64,000 nucleotides of DNA, from NCBI GenBank assembly GCA_012932865.1, contig SAXG01000097.1:58536-122535 (forward strand), read 5' to 3'. Positions 11,195 to 23,311 of this stretch are shown here, in pieces (within the stretch, counting starts at the first letter, position 1; every line of letters starts with the position of its first letter). This DNA comes from Amylostereum areolatum (taxonomy: Eukaryota; Basidiomycota; Agaricomycetes; Russulales; Stereaceae). The notes under the pieces are model-generated. The model had not been told where the DNA came from and ran no database searches. It was given only the letters and a program-made list of their open reading frames with translations. The position numbers and the translations under genes are program-made.

Positions 11195-14100
11195 TCAAGG
11201 AGCGAGCCTCTCCTTGTAGCTCACCGCGCGGATCCAAATCTCGCCCGGTCGGCTACATTCATCGGGGAACAGTTAGCAAGGCATGCCAAGGGAAAAGGCA
11301 GGGGACGGAACCCACCTCCGCTCCCTCAAAATCCGCCACACCATGCTCTCCCGCGCACCCTTCATCAACGCATGCCCCGGCGTCGCGCGCGGCGGGAACC
11401 CGCCCTTGCACCGCTGCTGCAGATCCGCCAGGCCCTCGTTCGTCCCCTCGGCCTCGACGACGACGGTGCCGTACCATCCGGGGTCGACCATCCGCTGTTC
11501 CTTGGACGGCAACACCAGCACGGGCGCGTTCGGCGGGTACGCGTGCCGGATCGTGAAGGAAGAGCGGTGCACCCAGCGCACGACGGTGTGGTAGCCCCCC
11601 TGCGGTCTGGCATCCGACACAACACACAAGCTTCGTCAGCACGCACGGTACCGAAGCGGGAGCGGAATGCACGCACGTCTCGGTTTTCACCCTGTCCTGC
11701 AACAGCTGCAGGTTGGCGGCGATCTCCGCGGCCCAGAACGCGACGTCGATGTGGCATATCGGGTTCTTATCCCCCGCGATGCGCACGACGCGGTGGAAGT
11801 ACGACGGCGCGAACGCGAGCGTCGGCAGCGCGGGCGGGAGGTCCCCGATGGGGGAATACGTGTAGTCCAAGTCCTGGGAAGCGCGGTCAGCAAGGTGTTC
11901 CATCGCTCTCCAAGCATGTATGTGAGAAAGGATGGGCAAGATAAGTACTCACGATCAGATACCGCCCGTCCCATATGAGCCGACCGACGTTGCCCTCGTC
12001 GCCCACCGCGATATCCCACACCACATCCCCAGGCCGCATAAGCTGCGCCACGCCCGCCTTCCGCAGCTCGTTCTCGCACTCGACGATCGCAGCGTCCGAC
12101 AACCAGTCGCCCTCGAGCGAAGGCACGAACACGCGCAGGAGCGGGGCGCGCCGGGGTCGGAAGAGAGGCGAGGCGAACCGCGAGGTCGACGAGGATCCAT
12201 GGTCCGTAGAGGACATCCCGTGCGCGTTGCTGTGCGACCACGCCGAGTTCGTCGGGGAGGGCGCACGGCTGGACTGACGCGACATCATCCGTCGGGGTGA
12301 CTGGGATGCTGCTCCGCTGCTCCATGCTGGCGGTGGACCCTGGTTGTGATGCCGCCCGACGCGCTCCGTGGACGGAGAAGCCATCGCCCGCCGCGCCGTA
12401 CCGACCGCCTCCGCCTCTGCCTCCGCCTGCCCGCGCAACCTGAGCACGACGCGCGAGTACGCCCGGGTGACCTTCTTCATCCTCTTGTGAAGCTCCGCGC
12501 CGGACTCCTGCGGCCCGCCGAACATGAGCTGGTTCGCGATCTGGGCGTAGGTGTGCGTGGGCATGCCGACCCCGCGCATGTACGCATGCAGCTCCTTCAA
12601 CGAGAGCGGGAGCGCTTCGGGCGCGTCCGGGCGCCAACGCGTGTACCCGACGGGCCCCAGGAAGCGCTCGAGCACGACCTCGCGCAGGTAGCGCTTGTGC
12701 TGGAGCGCGTGCGTGTTCTCCTTGTTGACGGCCCAAAGCACGAGCCAGTCGTAGAAGGTGAGGAAGGTGAGCAGGCCGGCGAGGAGGTCGGGTTCTTGGA
12801 GGTGGCGGAGGAGGGGGTAGGGGTTTGGGATGGTTTTCTGGGCGACGTCGACGACGTCTTCGGGGACAGTCTTCTCGAGGCCTTTGCCGCGGCGCTGGGA
12901 ACGGGCACGGGAATAGTCCTCCGGGGAGGGGGGTGTGTGCAGCTGACGGGGCTTCTCGCCGACCGTTGGTGGAAGAGGTGGTTCTTCGTCCGCTTCTGCA
13001 GCATCACGCCCGTCGAGCTCCTCTGGAACCGATGGATCAATCGACGCAGGGGGAGTGCGCAGGTTGTCTCCGGATGCCATAACCGCGACAGGAAGGACTT
13101 GAGGTGCTTCCGCCTGTCCGTCAGATCCTGCAGTCGTCGGTTCGTCCCCATACTTGACGTCTCCCTCATGCGGTCGCAGTTGGGCTGGAACGATCTCGGC
13201 CGGAGGCGAAAGGGCTGAAGGATGTAATCCGGGTGAGTCGGGTGTGATGGGACGATGCTGGGACACGGGGCGTTTCTGGGTAGGTGGGGGAGGGGGCATG
13301 ACGACGGCAAAGGCTCCTGCTGGTCCTCGCGCTGATATGTGTCCTGCGGGCGGCTGTTCCGCGTCGCTGACAGATGGCGCACTCGGGCGGGAAGGTCTTC
13401 CGCCATCTTGAGCAGCGACGCTGCGATGACTGGTCTTGCGCAAGCGTGGTGCGGCATGGATATGGGAAGTGACTTCTCGTTCGTGGACAACGGGAGGCGG
13501 GGAGCTGGACAGGCCTATCTCCAGGATATCCGTCCCTGCAACGTCGGACGGCCCTGGGTGATTGCTGGGTGTCCTGCGGCCGGACGTGTCTTCGAGGTCC
13601 CTCGCAGAGTCGCGCGTAGAGGGGCGTGAGGAAGGCGCTAGCATGACGCGGTCGGCGCCATTGTGCGTCGACGCAAAAGGGTCCGCGTTTCCGAAGCTGT
13701 CGATGAATGTTTCCGCCGGACGCGTCGGTGCGGATGCGGAGGGTGCGGGCCCGCTGCGCGATGCCACGGGGGCCTCGTGCGCGCGGGGTTCATGTACGGC
13801 GTCTGCCCCGCCCATCCACGCGTTTGGAGCGTGGTCGAAGCCGCTGACGGAAGGGGACTTGCGCAGAGAAGACGAAGCTTGTGCTGTAAACGGCGGCTGG
13901 TCCTCTTGATGACGCTGTTGGTGCTGCTGGAAGATGAGCGGTCCCCGGCGCACGGGAGGGGCTGCCGGCTGGGACATGGACTCGGGTTGGGGTCCTTGGA
14001 CTCTACGCGTGTTCATCGTGAACTCGTCCCAGGTGCCCGCGCGGGGGTGCCCGTCGGACGATTGCGGGGGCGTGACGAGGTGCGCGCGACGCGTGCCCGC

Positions 14101-15323
14101 CGCGTCGTCGCGGTGCTCTGCTCGGGGCGGGTTCTTCACCAGCTTGGATGCGCGGCGATGGTCCGCGGGGAAGGGCGCGACGACGGGCGGATGGGGGCCC
14201 GCGGCGCCTTGCGTGTGCGCGTCGTGAGAAGTGGTCTAGAAGGTTTCATCAGCACGACACGTTGGGTGCGTCCGTGAGCGGAAGAAGCACGCACCGGGTG
14301 AGGAAGATGTTTGGACGGCGTGAAATTTGGGCGTGCAGGCGAGCCAGAAGACGGTGCGTGCGGGTCTACGCCTGCACTGTTGGGTACGGGCGAATTTGTG
14401 GGGTGTCCCTGGGGCGTGGGTGCGTGAGCCTTATGACGACGAATGATGGATACAGGGTTGCCTTTATACTCACGTAGGCGCGGTGCGAGGGAGAATTTGG
14501 ATGTGGGTTTGTTGATGTCTTGCGATGCGGCGTTTCAGAGGCGGGGATGGGAATTGGAGCGCTGGATGAGGCGCGAGCGGAATGGACGAAGGAATCTGGG
14601 GTGTGCGAAGGCTGATGGGTCGAGGGGAGGGTTGCAGTTTTCGCGCGTGGAGATAGAACGGGGGAAGTGGGCGGAGAGGGGAGCGTCGCCGGGAGTGAAG
14701 CGAGTTCTTGATTGAAGCGGGGAGCTGCGAGGTCGGTTGACGATGGTTAGAACGAAGGCTCATCCAGGCCAAAAAGTCGCCAACTCACGACTGGACGGGT
14801 ACGATGACTTGGTTTGAGATACGAGGCGCATCCCCGAGGGTACCGACGCGTCCTTCGACGGTAGCTGGGGCACTTGAGCAGGTGGTGGGCTTCGTACGGA
14901 CGCTTGCGACGGCACGGTTCCTTCCAATCCTACACCGACTCTCCGCGTTGGCTCGTCGCCGTTTGCTGCTCTCCGCGATGGGTTGTCTCTCGTGGACGTC
15001 TGCGAACGTACTGCTGCTTCCGGACCCATGACAGCTCTTCGTGCAGTTATAGGCTCATCGCTGCTCCCCGCTTTCCGCACCTCACTCTCCCTCTTGGCGT
15101 TACGTCGTCTTCGGTCGTCGAGCTCGGCGTGTGTGGGTGATTTTCCCAGGGGCATCGGACCAGAGACAACGGGGCGCACGTTGGGCGGGGGTTCGGTGGT
15201 TGTTCTCGCAAATCGCGCGTACAACGGCGTCTCGACGCTGGGCATTGGTGGGGGAGGTCGCGTAGCGGCTAAGGGTGGGGGGGCATCTTTGACGGACGAC
15301 TTTTTGCGAAGCAACGCCTTCAT
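11195..15323 (-). CDS. Large, mostly disordered protein with central F-box-like segment
   Basis: The minus strand opens at 15323 (MKALLRKKSSVKDAPPPLAA, then ETPLYARFA) and ends at TGA 11197-11195 (EIWIRAVSYKERLAP). Exon 1 runs to about 14776. The main exon begins near 14233 and is open to 11953. Three further exons carry DLDYTYSPIGDLPP, PQGGYHTVVRWVHRSSF and the end. The first third is low-complexity Pro/Ser/Arg. The conserved core resembles an F-box region (PDLLAGLLTFLTFYDWLVLW), followed by KRYLREVVLERFLGPVGY and a C-terminal domain beginning near LLRVFVPSLEGDWLSD. The simple exon 1/main-exon junction (14776 to 14233) is out of phase, so a small exon is missing from my model or two genes have been merged. 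The function is unknown. Confidence 0.65.
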
Positions 15324-16012
15324 CGCGGGGGGAATTCTTCAGGGTAGGGGGTGTCGTTCAGGCCGGGCAAGCATGGGAGTGTGAGAGAAGGAGAGGACAA
15401 GAAACAACGTGCGCTGTCTTGTGCGTAAGATATAGATGTTGACAATGCGAAGACCGTCGTTACGTACGTATCTGTTCGCGACTTTTTTGTTCTTTGGTCC
15501 GCGGGACCGTGGCTAGCCGTGGGTCTCCGTGGTCGCCCGCTGGCGATTCGCGCGGTAAGGTTCGAGAACCTGGTGGAGCGAGACGGTCCGCGACTTGTAA
15601 GGACAAGGGCGGTGGGCGGCAAGTGGTGGTAAAAAAGAAGGGGGCGATGACAACTTGAAGTCTGTCACCGTCGACCAGCGATACGCCGTCACGTGAAAGT
15701 GGTCTTGTTCTCGACCAAGTCGGACCAGTCGCTGAATTGAATACAGCAAACTTTGCACGGGGCTCTAAACATTCGACGGAAAGGGAGGAACATAGACATC
15801 TGTGTCCTCCTGAGGCTCTCGTACAGGTACGATTAGCGTCGAGCGTTTGTACACCACGCACATCCGCTCCTAGTGCGATATACCCGGTCAAGTATAAGCT
15901 GTGCTTATACAGAGAGAATGCCGATAGATAGATAAATACACGGCGCGGTCCCTACACCAGATACACGAAATATCCTTGCAAATTTAAACACATAGCCCAC
16001 TGCCCGCTCTCC
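15324..16012. other. Intergenic between P450 3' end and F-box-like gene 5' end
   Basis: No gene seen. It includes the likely promoter of the 15323 gene, with CACGTG at 15690-15695 and a short gtacgtacg repeat near 15465. Confidence 0.5.
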
Positions 16013-18271
16013 TCATGTCTCAAAGTTCGCAGCCGCAATGAACCGATTCGCCTGCTCCGACCTTGGTTCGATAACTACGTCAATCGGGCTCATACACCTG
16101 ATCAACGATCCCGCGTGTCCTTGGTATAGTTTCAACTTCGAAAAAGAGGGGGGGGCGAACGTACCGGAAAACGAGATTGTCGAACACGACCTTTGGTTCA
16201 ACGGGTTTCCCGTCTGGGCCGAGGGGCGCGCGGATCGAAAGCACGGAGAGCATGGTGGCCATGAGAAGCCAGATGGATGACTCGACGAGGTGATTTCCAG
16301 GACACCGTCTGGGAATGTTTGCGTCGGTCGAAGGGGGGGGGACGGAGGAAAGGCGGGAGCAATGCGTACCTGCGACCATAGCCAAAAACAACGCTGCGCG
16401 GGTCGCGTCTCCTCGCGAGCTCGGGATCGACGTTTTCAAGGAACCGGTCGGGGTTGAAGCGGTCTGGGTCCGGGTAAAGCACAGGATCACGAAGCATGGC
16501 CCTGGAGTGTCAATGAGAGATGTCGTTCCCTGCGAACGCCGAGCCCCTCGACGCACCAGATATTTCCCAATATCTGCAGACAGAAAGAGGAGTGAGAAGC
16601 GCGTAAGAAGAAGAAGAAGCGTATGTAGCACATACGATGGTTCCCTTGGGTATGAGCATGCCCCTGTAGATATCGTCCTCCATGAGACGATGCGGTAGAC
16701 CTGGTAAGCCAAACCATGTACCACGGGACGCAATTGATAACTTTAACAAAAAACACACCCATAGGAACGGGACACGCCCATCGCAGGCTTTCCTCCCAGA
16801 TCGCCTCGATGTACGGCAGCTTGTCCCTGTCCTCAAACGTCGGCATGCGCGCAGGACCCTCACCGAGGACAAAGTCGAGCTCGGCCTGAGCGCGGTGAAG
16901 GATGGTCGGATTCTGCATCATCGCAAGGAGAAAGTGCTGCATGACCGTGATCGTCTGAAGCCACCCACATAAGCACAGGAAATACGGTAGCGGAAGTGAA
17001 AGGGGCGCACGGTGTCCATGCTGGCCGCGTACATGGAGTTTGCCGCCCAGCGAAGCGCGTACTCTTCGTCTTCGAGATCCTTCCCCTCCGCGATGGCCTC
17101 TTCCAGCATGCTCGAGCAGAATGACGGAGTGTATTTCCCAGATTGCTGTCGCAGAACGCTTCAGAGAGCGTCAGGACAAGTGCCAATCGAGATGCCTACC
17201 AACATGGCCTTGACAGCGTCAAACGGGAGATCGACGGATTCGACGATCATCTTTTTCCACGCGGCCGCCTTCGTCTTGAATCCCGCGCCCGGGAACCACG
17301 CTGGAAGATGTTTGACTAAAATAGCGTCGAAAGACGGTTCAAGAGTAAGAGAGCTAACGGCGCTGGGGGAAGACAGGGTTGAAGGTACGCACGCCACGGG
17401 AAAAAGTCCACCGCCCACAACCCGCCTCCGTCCGCAAAATCGACGCTGAGAAGCTTCGTTGCGTTCTCCACCTTGATCAGATACGGATCGTCCTTGTCCT
17501 TCACGTGCAGTCCGTACACGACGAGGAGGTTCAGTCCGCCGGCGTACTGCCTGATCGAGCCGAGGTAGTCCGAAGGGCTGTCGAGGAGCGACTGCAGGAA
17601 GGATCGGGTGGAGGTCGTGATCAGCGGGAGGTAAGTTTTGATTTTGTTCTGAGCGAGCCCGCGGGACATGAGGCGACGTTGGCGACGGAAGACGTCGCCG
17701 TACCGGGTGAATGCTACCTACAACGATCGACGCAGACCGTCAGGCTCGCAACGGGACGTTCTACTTCTGAAGGGGCGGCGTACCATGTCTCCAGCACCAC
17801 ATCTACACGAAGTACTAAGCTTGTGCCATCAAACGAGACAGGAGCGAGATACGCACAATTCTCCGGACATAACGAGCGGCACGCGGTCTGAGTAGATCGC
17901 GCCGCGCTTCTCCATGAGCTCGTTGGCAGTTTCGGCGGTGTTGAGGAACACGATGCCCTGTCCCAAGATGTGCAGGTAGACGATGTCGCCTACCAGGCGC
18001 CTTCATCAGCGCTGACTCCCGAGCGCCCATAGCGTAACGCAATATCTTGGCGTGAACCGTGAACATTGCAAAGGCGGAACGCACCATATTGCTCGGCAAA
18101 CTCGGTCGCGCGCAACCACAGCTGCTTTGCTTGCGGTACGTCCGTCATATTTCCAACGATTGGCCAGGGCTTCGGTCCAGGTGGCAAAGGAAAGGGTTTG
18201 CATGTTCGCGTCCAGAAGACAAGCGCACCCAGGAGAGCCACGCCGAGCGCTGTCAGGGTATCAAAAGCCAT
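16013..18271 (-). CDS. Cytochrome P450 monooxygenase
   Basis: Twelve exons encode a membrane-anchored P450. The N-terminal helix (LTALGVALLGALVFW) is followed by the PFPLPPGPKPWPIVGN hinge. The I-helix oxygen motif AASMDTT is split by an intron at DT/T. The ExxR is EESLRW, the PERF-like region is PDRFNPDRF, and the haem loop FGYGRRRCPG carries the axial Cys. A 17-nt exon encodes most of ILGNIW, and the end is VIEPRSEQANRFIAAANFET. The pattern matches the O-methylsterigmatocystin-oxidoreductase-like clans that are expanded in basidiomycetes. These oxidise lipophilic xenobiotics, lignin fragments or secondary metabolites in the endoplasmic reticulum using a P450 reductase. The substrate cannot be predicted. 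No biosynthetic cluster genes are adjacent, so a stand-alone detoxification role is the simplest inference. Confidence 0.93.
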
Positions 18272-18328
18272 CGTGGCGGGCTCGAAGAAAGGAGGAGGGG
18301 CGTGGGACGAGATTAAAGGACGGGGAAG

Positions 18329-18336
18329 CTTATATA
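18329..18336 (-). promoter_or_regulatory. TATA box of the P450 gene
   Basis: TATATAAG on the minus strand lies 58 nt before the ATG at 18271. Confidence 0.5.
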
Positions 18337-19249
18337 GCACCCCGGTATATTTGAACAGGGCTGGTTCGTGTACGGGGAACGGGGGGGACCGTGACGCCTA
18401 GGAATCGAGAAGAGCGTGCCGACAAATCAAAGGGCCAATATCCTTGAGCCCGGCGTGAACGGAGATGGTTCGAGTTCGAAGAACGTTCTTATGAGCATGT
18501 CGGAATAGGTAGAGGCGGTGAAAGAGGGGGAAAGGCTCGGTCGTGAGTGGTGACCGAGTTGGCGAATCATGTTGATGGGTTATATCCGCATTCTTTGAGA
18601 TGAGGTCGTGTACTGCGATATAGGTGCTCTACAGCGCATACCCTGTGACGATGCACTAGATCGTCAGCCACCAGCCTTGACCTATCTTGACCACGGATCG
18701 GAGGCGGAACCGGAGGTTTTATCAGTGAGCTCCATACCGCAGGTCCGTGATCTTTCGTTCCCGATCGACGATGTAGTGACTCGTGAGGCCTGTGCTGGGT
18801 GATAGAGTAGTTCCGAATCAGTACTTCTGCAAAGAGGGACGGAAACTCGACGGAGTCAGCTCTACTCGAAGGTACGTCCGTACAGCGTACCGGAAAATCC
18901 GAAAAACTGATGGGCGGTCCTACATATACTCCCTTCTAATCCATATCATTGAGACGTTAGCTAGAGACTTGAGGGTCCCTGTTCTGTATACGAGCATCGA
19001 AGGTGTAATATAGTGACAAAGAACAGAATGTCAGAAAGAGGACTTCAAACGAAAGGATATCTGAGAGATCACATGGCCTACTCTAAACGACAGGCTGTGA
19101 TTGGTGCGGCCTTGGGCGGTTCGGCGCGGAGTTTCCGGCTTCCCAGGACCCGAATTCACGCGATTCCTGTCGAGACAACGGACGCTGTCCTCCTCTTACC
19201 ACCACCTCCGCATCCCTCTGCCCCTCTCTTTTATTTTTCGTTTTCGATT
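18337..19249. other. Divergent intergenic region between P450 and SDHB
   Basis: About 900 nt with no gene. The SDHB-proximal part (19190-19247) is pyrimidine-rich, as expected for the leader of a highly expressed gene. Confidence 0.5.
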
Positions 19250-20532
19250 ATGCAGGCGTATGTTACTCAGTCGGCCTTCAGGGCCTCGTCATTCAGAGCC
19301 GGCGCTGCGCGGGGCTTCGCGTCGTCCGCGGCGAGGCGACAGGCGGTCCCCACTGAGAAGCCGGTCTTGAACAAGCAGTTCAAGATCTACCGCTGGGTAC
19401 GCTTTTCGTCATATTTCTCGTCTACTGTGACTCATGGTTGAAACAAAAGAACCCAGACGAGCCCAGCAAGAAGCCGGAGCTCCAGACGTACAACATCAAT
19501 TTGAACGAGTGCGGTCCCATGGTGCGTCCCCCCTCCTCCGTCTGGCCAAAATTTCCCAGCAGAGTCCTCACGTTTTTGGCGATGCATCCAGGTGCTGGAC
19601 GCTCTGATCAAGATTAAGAACGAGATTGACCCCACGCTCACCTTCCGCCGGTCATGTCGCGAGGGTATCTGTGGTTCGTGCGCGATGAACATTGACGGCC
19701 AGAACACCCTCGCCTGCCTCTGCCGGATCGACCGCAACGAGTCTAAGGACTCTAAGATTTACCCGCTACCACACAGTGAGCATCGTGCTTTTCTCCCTTC
19801 AATCGACGTCTCTTCTCCCCTGCGTGTCCCATGTGACGTCGCGCCCACCTACCCGATGTTGAGCGTGCAACCCGCCATGACGGCACGGGTGCGATGCCGT
19901 ATTCCTTGCTCTATCGCCTCCGCGTTCCCCACGACCCACCCGCCCCTCCATCTCTTCTTCTCCCGTCTTATCCCCGCTGACGCATTTCCTTGCAGTGTAC
20001 GTCGTGAAGGACCTCGTCCCGGATCTGACCCAATTCTACAAACAATACAAGTCCATCGAGCCCTACCTGAAGAACGACAACCCGCCCGCGGAGGGCGAGT
20101 TCCTGCAGTCACCCGAGGACCGCCGCAAGCTAGACGGCATGTACGAGTGCATCCTGTGTGCGTGCTGCTCGACGAGTTGCCCGAGCTACTGGTGGAACCA
20201 GGACGAGTACCTGGGGCCCGCGACGCTCATGCAGGCCTATCGATGGATCGCAGACTCTCGCGTACGTCCTCATCCACCTTTGTGTCCAGGGTGCTCGCTG
20301 AAGGCTGGCGTTGTAGGATTCGTACGGCGCGCAGCGCAAGGAGAAACTCCAGAACGAGATGAGTCTTTACCGCTGCCACACTATCTTCAACTGTACGTCC
20401 TCCCCTCGTCGCGCTTTTTTTTCGGTTAGCTCATGCGCCTTCTCCTCGCAAACAGGCTCGCGCACCTGCCCCAAGGGCCTCAACCCCGCCGCGGCCATCG
20501 CCAAAATCAAGCTCGAGCTCGCCGCCGAGTGA
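19250..20532 (+). CDS. sdhB: Succinate dehydrogenase iron-sulfur subunit (complex II)
   Basis: Subunit of mitochondrial complex II that relays electrons from succinate oxidation to ubiquinone. An Arg/Ala/Ser-rich import sequence ([20 protein letters not shown]) precedes the ferredoxin-like domain. The 2Fe-2S cluster ligands lie in [16 protein letters not shown] and LACLC. The 4Fe-4S and 3Fe-4S ligands lie in [25 protein letters not shown] and [12 protein letters not shown]. The His of RCHTIFN, which is changed in carboxin-resistant fungi, is the wild-type residue here. Seven exons are separated by short introns, and the stop TGA is at 20530-20532. Length (about 260-270 residues) is normal for the family. 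Confidence 0.97.
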
Positions 20533-21532
20533 ACGGAGCGCAGATGGCGATTGAGAGCATGAGGCGACGGGGCACGGAACAGGATCTCTCTTTACGCTCT
20601 TCGTTGTACTTATTCGGAGCCTTGTCTTCTTCGATGCATTGGGTTGTGTTCGGAGTTGGGTAGAGCTGATCTACGGTCTCCGGCAGCTGAAGTCTGTACA
20701 CCCGGCACACAAGCTGTAATTTGCCTTGGCCATCAGGTGGGCAGCAGGTGCTAAGTGCAGCATGGCATCTGTTTGGAAGCAGACTCGACAAAGAGGATTG
20801 CAGTCTTGCAGATCCTGAGGCCTGAAGATCTGAAGCTGAAGCTCTGAAGCTCGGAGCTTGGAGGCGCGTGTGTTGGACCGTCCAAGCTCCAAGCTTCGAG
20901 CGTTATACATATACATATCGTGACAATTTGCCTCCGCTTCGTCGGCACTACTTAGTATTATAGGCGGTACTGCCACTGTACAGTCAAGCTCGAGTCGAGT
21001 CGTCAGCACTGTTGACATGTTGACACCTCGTCGAAATCCCAAGGACTCAGCACGACTACGCTCAGCGTCAGCAGCCTGGCAACCAGGCAGCAACGCCCAA
21101 GCAACGCCACACGACCCATGACAGTATCCTTCTCTAGAAGCCATGAGAGTTCGAGCATCCGATATTGTATTACGCAACACCCCGGGGCAGTCGTTGGATC
21201 CGTCCGCGGGGCGCGCTCTTCCACATAAGACTGAGACACCGATATCCAGTACGATAGCAGCCAGAATAAAAACGAGGAAATATAAGGAAAGGAGTAGAGA
21301 AAACGAGGCGGGAAAGAAAGACGAGGAAAAATGAAGAAAAGGAAGGGGTGTCATCGCGGGGGTCATGAAAGAGGCGAGGAAGAGGAGAGATGCGAGAGGA
21401 GAGGTAAACAAACCCAACCGACAATGTAGCAGCAGTAGATCAGATCGTGGGGGGTGAATGGGGAACGCAGGAAGGAGGTCTCAACATGAAGGAAACATGA
21501 CCACAACTCGCGACGACGACCACAAAGCGAAA
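20533..21532. other. Convergent intergenic region with foldback repeat
   Basis: One kilobase without a gene between SDHB (+) and the FHA-RING gene (-). It contains a 15-nt inverted repeat with one mismatch (20849-20863 and 20887-20901, arms like GCTCGGAGCTTGGAG) and several short ctgaag repeats just before it. Confidence 0.5.
20849..20901. repeat. Imperfect inverted repeat (foldback)
   Basis: The arms at 20849-20863 and 20887-20901 pair at 14 of 15 positions around a 23-nt loop. It lies 317 nt past the SDHB stop between convergent genes. It might act in 3' end formation or be a remnant of a small element; the function is unknown. Confidence 0.5.
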
Positions 21533-23311
21533 TCACCGCTTGCGCTTGCTCGCGCGATCCACCTCGTCCGCCTCAAGCCTGCCCATCATGCCCTCGCCTG
21601 AATCCCCACTCCCTTCACCCTGCCCACCGCCCGCAGACGACGCCGACCCGCTCCGCGAGCGCATCGCGAGGCGGCCGATGGGCACCGGGGAGCCCTCGGG
21701 TAAAGGCGGGAGAGGCGGCTCCGCGAACGCATCCACCATTTCCGCATCATCGTCGTCTTCCTCGTCGTCCGTCCCCTCCTGCAAGGAATGGCGCGCGACG
21801 AAGCCCCCTCGCGTGCGCCGCGACCCGCCCGTGCCCGCGCCGTCTGCTTCGACCTCGGTCTCGGCGCCAGGGTCCGCGCCCCCGAGGCCACGCGCGAGGC
21901 GGGGGGAGAGCAAGTCCTCTGCAGCGTCGTCGGACACGACGCCCGCGGCGTCGTCCAGACCGTGCTCGTCCTGCTCCGAGCGGGTGTGTTCGTGTTCCGG
22001 GAGGAAGTCGAGCGCGATGGACGCGGCGTCGACCTCGACGTCCTCTTCGAGGTTGGCGTAGGTGCGGCAGAGCGGGCAGGAGAAGGCCGGGTGGTGCGAC
22101 TCGAGCAGGGGCCGGATGCATTTGTAATGGAAGGCGTGCGAGCAGGGCGCGATGAAGAGAGCCTGCTGAATTGTGACGGAGAAGAGGCCTGGAGGGGGGC
22201 GATGAGTAGGAAAGAGGGAGCAAAAAAAAGAGAACCTGAGGCTCACAGATGCAGCAGTCAGAAAAACCCGACTTTGCGACCTTTTTGTCGCCGGATTTGA
22301 CCGTGACGCCGTTGCTGGGCTGTTCGGGTTGGGCCAGAGAGCGAAGCTGGCGGAGGGCGTTCGTGCTAGACGGGGGGCATGTGAGACACGTCTCCACGCG
22401 AACGAGATAGGCGTTGGGCAGATCCACCGCGCCTATCTTCGGACGGAAAATACGCACTTGAAGGCATTGGCAGAGGCCTGCCACTCCCTGCCGATCTCGA
22501 CGCGGATGCGCACGCACTTGTAGATGTCCTCGGTGCCGCCTTGATAGTCGACGCCGAGCTGGAGGGTGTCGCCGTCCCTGAGTTCGAAAGGGCGGGAATC
22601 GGTGTTGGCGGCGGAAAGGCGGACATGGTTGAGGAAGGTGCCGGAGGAGGACTTGGTGTCCCGGATGAAAAACTTGCCGTTCTGCTCGCACCAGACCTCG
22701 GCGTGGGCGCGGGAGACGACCTTGGACTTGAAGGCGAGCTTGTTCGATCCGAGGGCGTTGGCGGCGGCGACGCCGAGGCCCGATCGATCGGTGAAGCGGC
22801 CGATGCGGAGAGCGTTCTCGCCCTCGACGACGTCGCGCACGATGGGGTCGAAGCGGAGGGAGCGACGGCTGTCGATGTGGGGTACGAGGCGGATGCGGTG
22901 GCTGTGGGTGCCAGGGACGGCACGGATCACGCCGCTAGAGGCCGAGGGGAGGCTGGCGGGGCCGGGGGTGATGGCGGGGGCGAGGAGGGGAGCTTGGGGA
23001 GCTGGGGCGTTGACGATGGCTCCGCCCGAGCGTCTGCGGCGGAGCATCTGGGTGAAGCCTCCGGTGGCCGCGGGTTGCTGGATGGTCGGGGGCAGGGCTG
23101 TTCGCCGTCGATGGCTGGCGCTGCTGACGGGGCCGGGGGAGGGCGGGGACTGGGGCATCGGGAGACCGGGGAGGGGCGGGGACGGGGAGGTGTCGAGGAC
23201 GGGGGAAGGCTGGGATTGGGACACGCCTCGAGGACGGCTGCTTCTGAGGAAAGAGGTGAGGATGTTGGATCGCAGGGGCGGCGACTCTGTGCCGAGATGC
23301 GGGGCGTCCAT
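21533..23311 (-). CDS. dma1: FHA-RING E3 ubiquitin ligase, Dma1/Chfr type
   Basis: From the ATG at 23311 a Ser/Pro-rich N-terminus precedes a forkhead-associated domain. The phosphopeptide-binding features are visible: RIGRFTDRSG, SKVVSRAHAEVW, FFIRDTKSSSGTFLN. After two introns a RING-type C3HC4 domain follows: DCCICLFSV (second Cys pair made across a splice junction), APCSHAFHYKC and FSCPLCR. The C-terminal tail is acidic and ends in a basic KRKR. Yeast and fission-yeast relatives delay septation and cytokinesis during mitotic stress by ubiquitylating spindle-pole proteins, so a mitotic checkpoint role is likely. The tail is longer than in S. pombe Dma1. An upstream open frame (to 23654) is in a different phase and I did not include it. 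Confidence 0.9.
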
